DNA of 64,000 nucleotides from Scortum barcoo (lineage: Eukaryota; Chordata; Actinopteri; Centrarchiformes; Terapontidae): assembly GCA_023238725.1 (NCBI GenBank), contig CM041538.1, positions 8,074,880 through 8,138,879 of the forward strand, written 5' to 3'. Of this stretch, positions 60,501 to 64,000 are shown piece by piece. The position numbers and the translations under genes are program-made. The notes under the pieces are model-generated. The model worked only from the letters and a program-made list of their open reading frames with translations. It had not been told where the DNA came from and made no database searches. Within the stretch, counting starts at the first letter, position 1. Each line of letters opens with the position of its first letter.

Positions 60501-63200
60501 ACACAGACTGCCCCACAAGTCTAGTGAATCGTAAGTGATGATTGAGAGTGACTCTTTTTGTATTTTTGAGTCTATACTTTGATTTTATTTACAAAAATCC
60601 TACTTGTTATATGTTATATTAGTAGCTCATATCAATGTAGGAACTACATAAAAAGTATGAAACTTGCATGCTCTATAAGGTTTGGGATTTGTTATCACTT
60701 GCCTACACATTTCAAACAATAACCAAGACTGTAAGACAAGATAGGATTTGCTAACTGCCTTAATTATGACAAAGTTTGATCAAAGACAATACAGACACAA
60801 CATAGAGGATTCCTGTATTGCAGACATTGTGGTGACCCCATAGCTATGGTGGAATAATACTGTATAAGTGCAGTCCTTTTACAATTTATACTTAGTTCTG
60901 CAGAAAAACAATACAAAGACGTCTAGCTACTTATGGGAGAAATCAATATATATGTACAGATTATGTATCTGCTGCTTGAATATCATGTGCTGACATGACT
61001 TTTTATAGCTTGGTAATAAAGTGAATAGGTTGCAGTTCTGTAACATGGCAAAGATCCCCAAACCACCCACCCGAAATGTGTGTCTGCCTGTTGCCAGCTT
61101 GTTAAGTTCAGTCAAATCAAGTCGTGTTTTCTCACAGAGTTTTACAGCCTGCAGAGCACACAACACCCTCTGTCCTTGGACCTATGAAAAGTACAGACTC
61201 CATCATGCAAACCTGCTATACCACACAAGTCCAACTGGTGAGAGAAACAGAGGGTTGGTGGACAAATTGCCAGAATTTGACAAAAATGTGGCATCATCTT
61301 TCGCTGATGTAGCAGGGGTCATTTTGGAGCTATTGAAAGGAAGTAAATTCTACATTTATATACTCCATCAATTTTATTGCCCAACACAGAAAACAAAACT
61401 GTTGAACAATCCTTGATAGCTTGCAGGCCAAAGTGTGTCAGCATACAAAATAAAGTAGTAAACTGTTGGAGGGCCACTGTCACAGTTCATGATTGCAGTC
61501 ACTTCAGCAGAGCAGTCGATTCACTCAGAGAGCACAACAGTTATACAGTTATATTTGAGGTAATCAATAAGGTAATCAGTAATCAATAAATAATCAATTA
61601 ATCAATGACTTTGAAGCCTAATTGGTTTGATGTCATATACTGTTCACCAGAAACATTTGACTGAATAGTGTCACAAAGACACGTGATTGAGACGTCTGTG
61701 TCTCCCGAGCTAATCTTCCATTATGTTTGTGGATTTCTGGATGAAAATGTCACAGGCACATTTCTGGTCAGTTTCCTCTTTTTCCACAAAACTCTCCAAA
61801 GGAAAAGACAAGACAAGTTAAAGTGAGAGGAAGGAGAAATAGAAAAAAAGCATGAGGGTAAAACGGGCTGACAGTATAAGCAAAGGGGAAAAGTAACAAG
61901 GAGACGAGGGATGTGTGTAGTCCCTGGAGAGCTGAGAGGAGAGACAGTTCACTGGGGGTTTGATGGATGAGCCGGCGGGGAGAGTTGGCTGAGGATATGG
62001 GTGCTCTTTGGCCTGCCCATTGTTCCAGGGTTGCTGCCGCTCTTCATTGAAGATTCAACCCTGCCAGTGCCCTGCGCTGTCATCTCCCCGAGCTCAGAAG
62101 CCAAGGCAGCTCAATGGTTTCATTGAAGATTCATGATAACTGAAGGACTCGTGGTGGATCAAAGGGCTATGGTGTTGTGGGCCACACTCTGTATGTCAGT
62201 GTCTGAGCGGACTGCAGCATATTTCAGACTATCCCTTTCAATCTCGTCTTGCCCGTCTCTCTCCGTTCAAAACATATCTAACTGAAATGGAAGAAGTCTC
62301 TGCCTGTCTGCCTGTTTGTCCTTTGATTATCTCGACAACCGTTCATCCGACTGACTCCACACTCGGCGGCTGTATTGCCCCGAGACAGTACATTGTCAAG
62401 TGTGAAGCTGTTTGGATGAGCAGTTCTCGAGAAAGCTGCAAGCAGCAATACCAGAGGCAAAACAGTACAGTAGGACAGTTCTGAGCTACACTCGCATTTA
62501 TAATTGATTTAAAATGCGGCCTGATAAATACCTCAACGTTGCCATGCTGCAAGTGCATTAAGAATGTTTAAATGTTAGTTACAGTGTTTTTGGACTTGAT
62601 CTTTCATTTGTGTTGAGATGGTAAAGGGATGGGTCAGTATCTGGGATGTAAAGAATTACATTTTCTTGTCAACATTGTTCACATAGGTTTGATTATTTCT
62701 AGAAAAAGTCCATCCAAAGTCAAATTCTGATTCTAAGCACACATTTTAATTGTTGTCTGTTATTTTTTGTCAGTGAATAACAGAAACATCCCACATGTGT
62801 ATCATAATTCACCTCTGTATTGAAAAGTGTCGTTGTGTCATCACGTTCCAGGGGAAAAAAACAACACGTACAAAAAATATAATATAATAGAGTACACAAC
62901 AGCAACACCTCTCATTTCACCTCAACAAACAAAATAACACTGATCTCCACAGAAGGCATTTGTTGAGCACCTGTTGTTTGGTATCATATTGGTTTAGATG
63001 TTATATTATCAGTGAATTACTAATGTAATAACAATAATGTTTTTTTATTGGTAAAGAGTATACAAAGTTGTGGCCTAGGGAGTTTTCAGATATTGTTTTC
63101 TCAGGATGCTGAAATAGAAACATAACGAATTTTAAATTCAGCATTCACCTCATGTAGAGCAAAGGACAGGTGTTTCAAGTGCTCAGAGTACTCAGAGCAA
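60501..63200. other. Intergenic sequence
   Basis: No exon of a neighbouring gene was recognised on either strand. It includes a GC-richer, repeat-poor block at 61950-62150 and a diverged repeat at 62285-62460. Otherwise AT-rich. Confidence 0.6.
62285..62460. repeat. Diverged dispersed repeat with internal inverted arms
   Basis: The CTCGACAACCGTTCATCCGA (62331-62350) and TTTGGATGAGCAGTTCTCGA (62411-62430) segments are imperfect inverted copies. I associate this text with a repeat scattered in teleost genomes, family not named. No coding potential. Confidence 0.4.
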
Positions 63201-63360
63201 GAGCAGAGTCCATAGAGAGGCCAGACAGAGGGCTCCAACATCAACAGGGCCTGCAAGAACTAGATACTGTTAATAGTCTCCCTATGGACTCTATTTCTAC
63301 GTTCAGGTCGTTGCCTGTGACAGTCGTTGCTATGTGTATATCTATATATACCTATATATC

Positions 63361-63362
63361 TT

Positions 63363-63425
<63 letters not shown>

Positions 63426-63462
63426 CATCATCTATCTATCTATCTATCTATATCTATCTATC

Positions 63463-63486
<24 letters not shown>
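63361..63486. repeat. (TATC)n and (TA)n microsatellite
   Basis: TATC units run from about 63361 to 63456 with one interruption (CATCA near 63426), followed by a TA dinucleotide tract to about 63486. Such tracts are highly length-variable. Confidence 0.97.
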
Positions 63487-63494
<8 letters not shown>

Positions 63495-63510
63495 TATTAT
63501 TGATTTAGCT

Positions 63511-63541
63511 AACACTGAGTCCTCTCTATGGACTCAGTGTT
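63511..63541. repeat. Perfect 12-bp inverted repeat (hairpin)
   Basis: AACACTGAGTCC (63511-63522) and GGACTCAGTGTT (63530-63541) are perfect reverse complements around a 7-base loop. A poly-A run follows (63546 on). It may be a transposon end or just a hairpin; no gene ends here that would need it. Confidence 0.8.
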
Positions 63542-64000
63542 AAGCAAAAAAAAAAAAGAAACAAGTTGTGCATGTGTCATGATTTGGCCCAGTTTATCCT
63601 CTTTCCTCTAATGCCAGCCTCTGAGCCAGCACCTTAATAGGTGTGAATTTCCCTCAGTTCCTCCTTTAAATAAAAATGATACCCCTAAATTAAGACATTA
63701 ATTTATCTTGCTAAACTTATTCAGCAAGTCTGTTTGCAGGGAAGTAAAGCAGCAATGAACTGTCAGCACTGAACAAGATGTTCTGTATCTCCTGTTATTG
63801 CACCTAATGCTGCAGAAGTCATTATGATATCCATTTAAGAGATGCCTTCCTCACACTCACACACTCACTGTTTTCCCCTCCTCTGCTAAATGGAGCTAAT
63901 GTCGGACTCCATTAGTTAACATTTGGAGTTAGTGGGGCATCCAGGTGGCTGAGTGCAGAAAATCTCCTCTCTCCACCTGTCACTTAAAAATGAATAAAAT
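63542..64000. other. Non-coding window end
   Basis: Poly-A tract near 63546, then unique AT-rich sequence. No exon or element seen. Confidence 0.6.

Noticed and set aside
63170..63543. Open frames rich in Ile, Tyr, Leu and Ser
   Set aside because: Direct translation of the TATC and TA microsatellites.
1..64000. CRISPR, defence islands, phage or other microbial systems
   Set aside because: Introns, SINE, Tc1 elements and microsatellites show vertebrate DNA; repeats are microsatellites or transposons, not spacer arrays.

Overview
The window is vertebrate nuclear DNA, most likely from a teleost fish. It has small exons with GT-AG introns, abundant (CA/TG)n microsatellites, a Tc1/mariner element with TA target-site duplications, a second decayed Tc1-like copy, and a tRNA-headed SINE. 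I see no prokaryotic gene organisation, CRISPR array or operon. The species cannot be named from this sequence.

The window contains one recognisable protein-coding gene on the + strand: the 3' three quarters of lrp8 (apolipoprotein E receptor 2, ApoER2), a receptor for Reelin, apoE and selenoprotein P in the LDL-receptor family. Fifteen coding exons can be placed between 11260 and 54225. They encode three LDLa repeats on one 375-bp exon, two single-repeat LDLa exons, EGF-A, EGF-B, five exons of the YWTD beta-propeller, EGF-C, a very Thr-rich O-glycosylation exon, a transmembrane helix split over two exons, the NPVY-containing cytoplasmic tail, and a terminal exon encoding a short acidic C-terminus with the mammalian LRP8 signature LSLEDDG. 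Exon sizes in the propeller region (172, 225, 119, 140, 142, 153) and all intron phases follow the LDL-receptor family plan. The signal peptide, first LDLa repeats and promoter must lie upstream of the window.

Region by region: 1-1480 is a scrambled mosaic of short direct repeats that looks like an assembly artefact or a rearranged locus. 1481-11259 is probably lrp8 intron and carries a 1.24-kb defective Tc1 element. 11260-54225 is lrp8 with introns from 0.7 to 6.7 kb. 54226 to about 60500 is probably 3' UTR. 60500-64000 is gene-free and holds a diverged repeat, a TATC microsatellite and a hairpin.

The points most worth checking are near the 3' end of the gene. The exon holding the endocytosis and Dab1-binding motif carries one surplus base (a T in a TTT run near 52073-52076), which breaks the frame between NPVY and the conserved end of the tail. 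With one base fewer, the coding length from the first complete codon to the stop is exactly 820 codons. Directly after this exon's donor site the corrected frame stays open for 36 GC-rich codons, suggesting an undescribed alternative C-terminus made by intron retention. A CA microsatellite also begins inside the splice donor of the first propeller exon, and several introns hold complex, non-repetitive blocks that could be enhancers.
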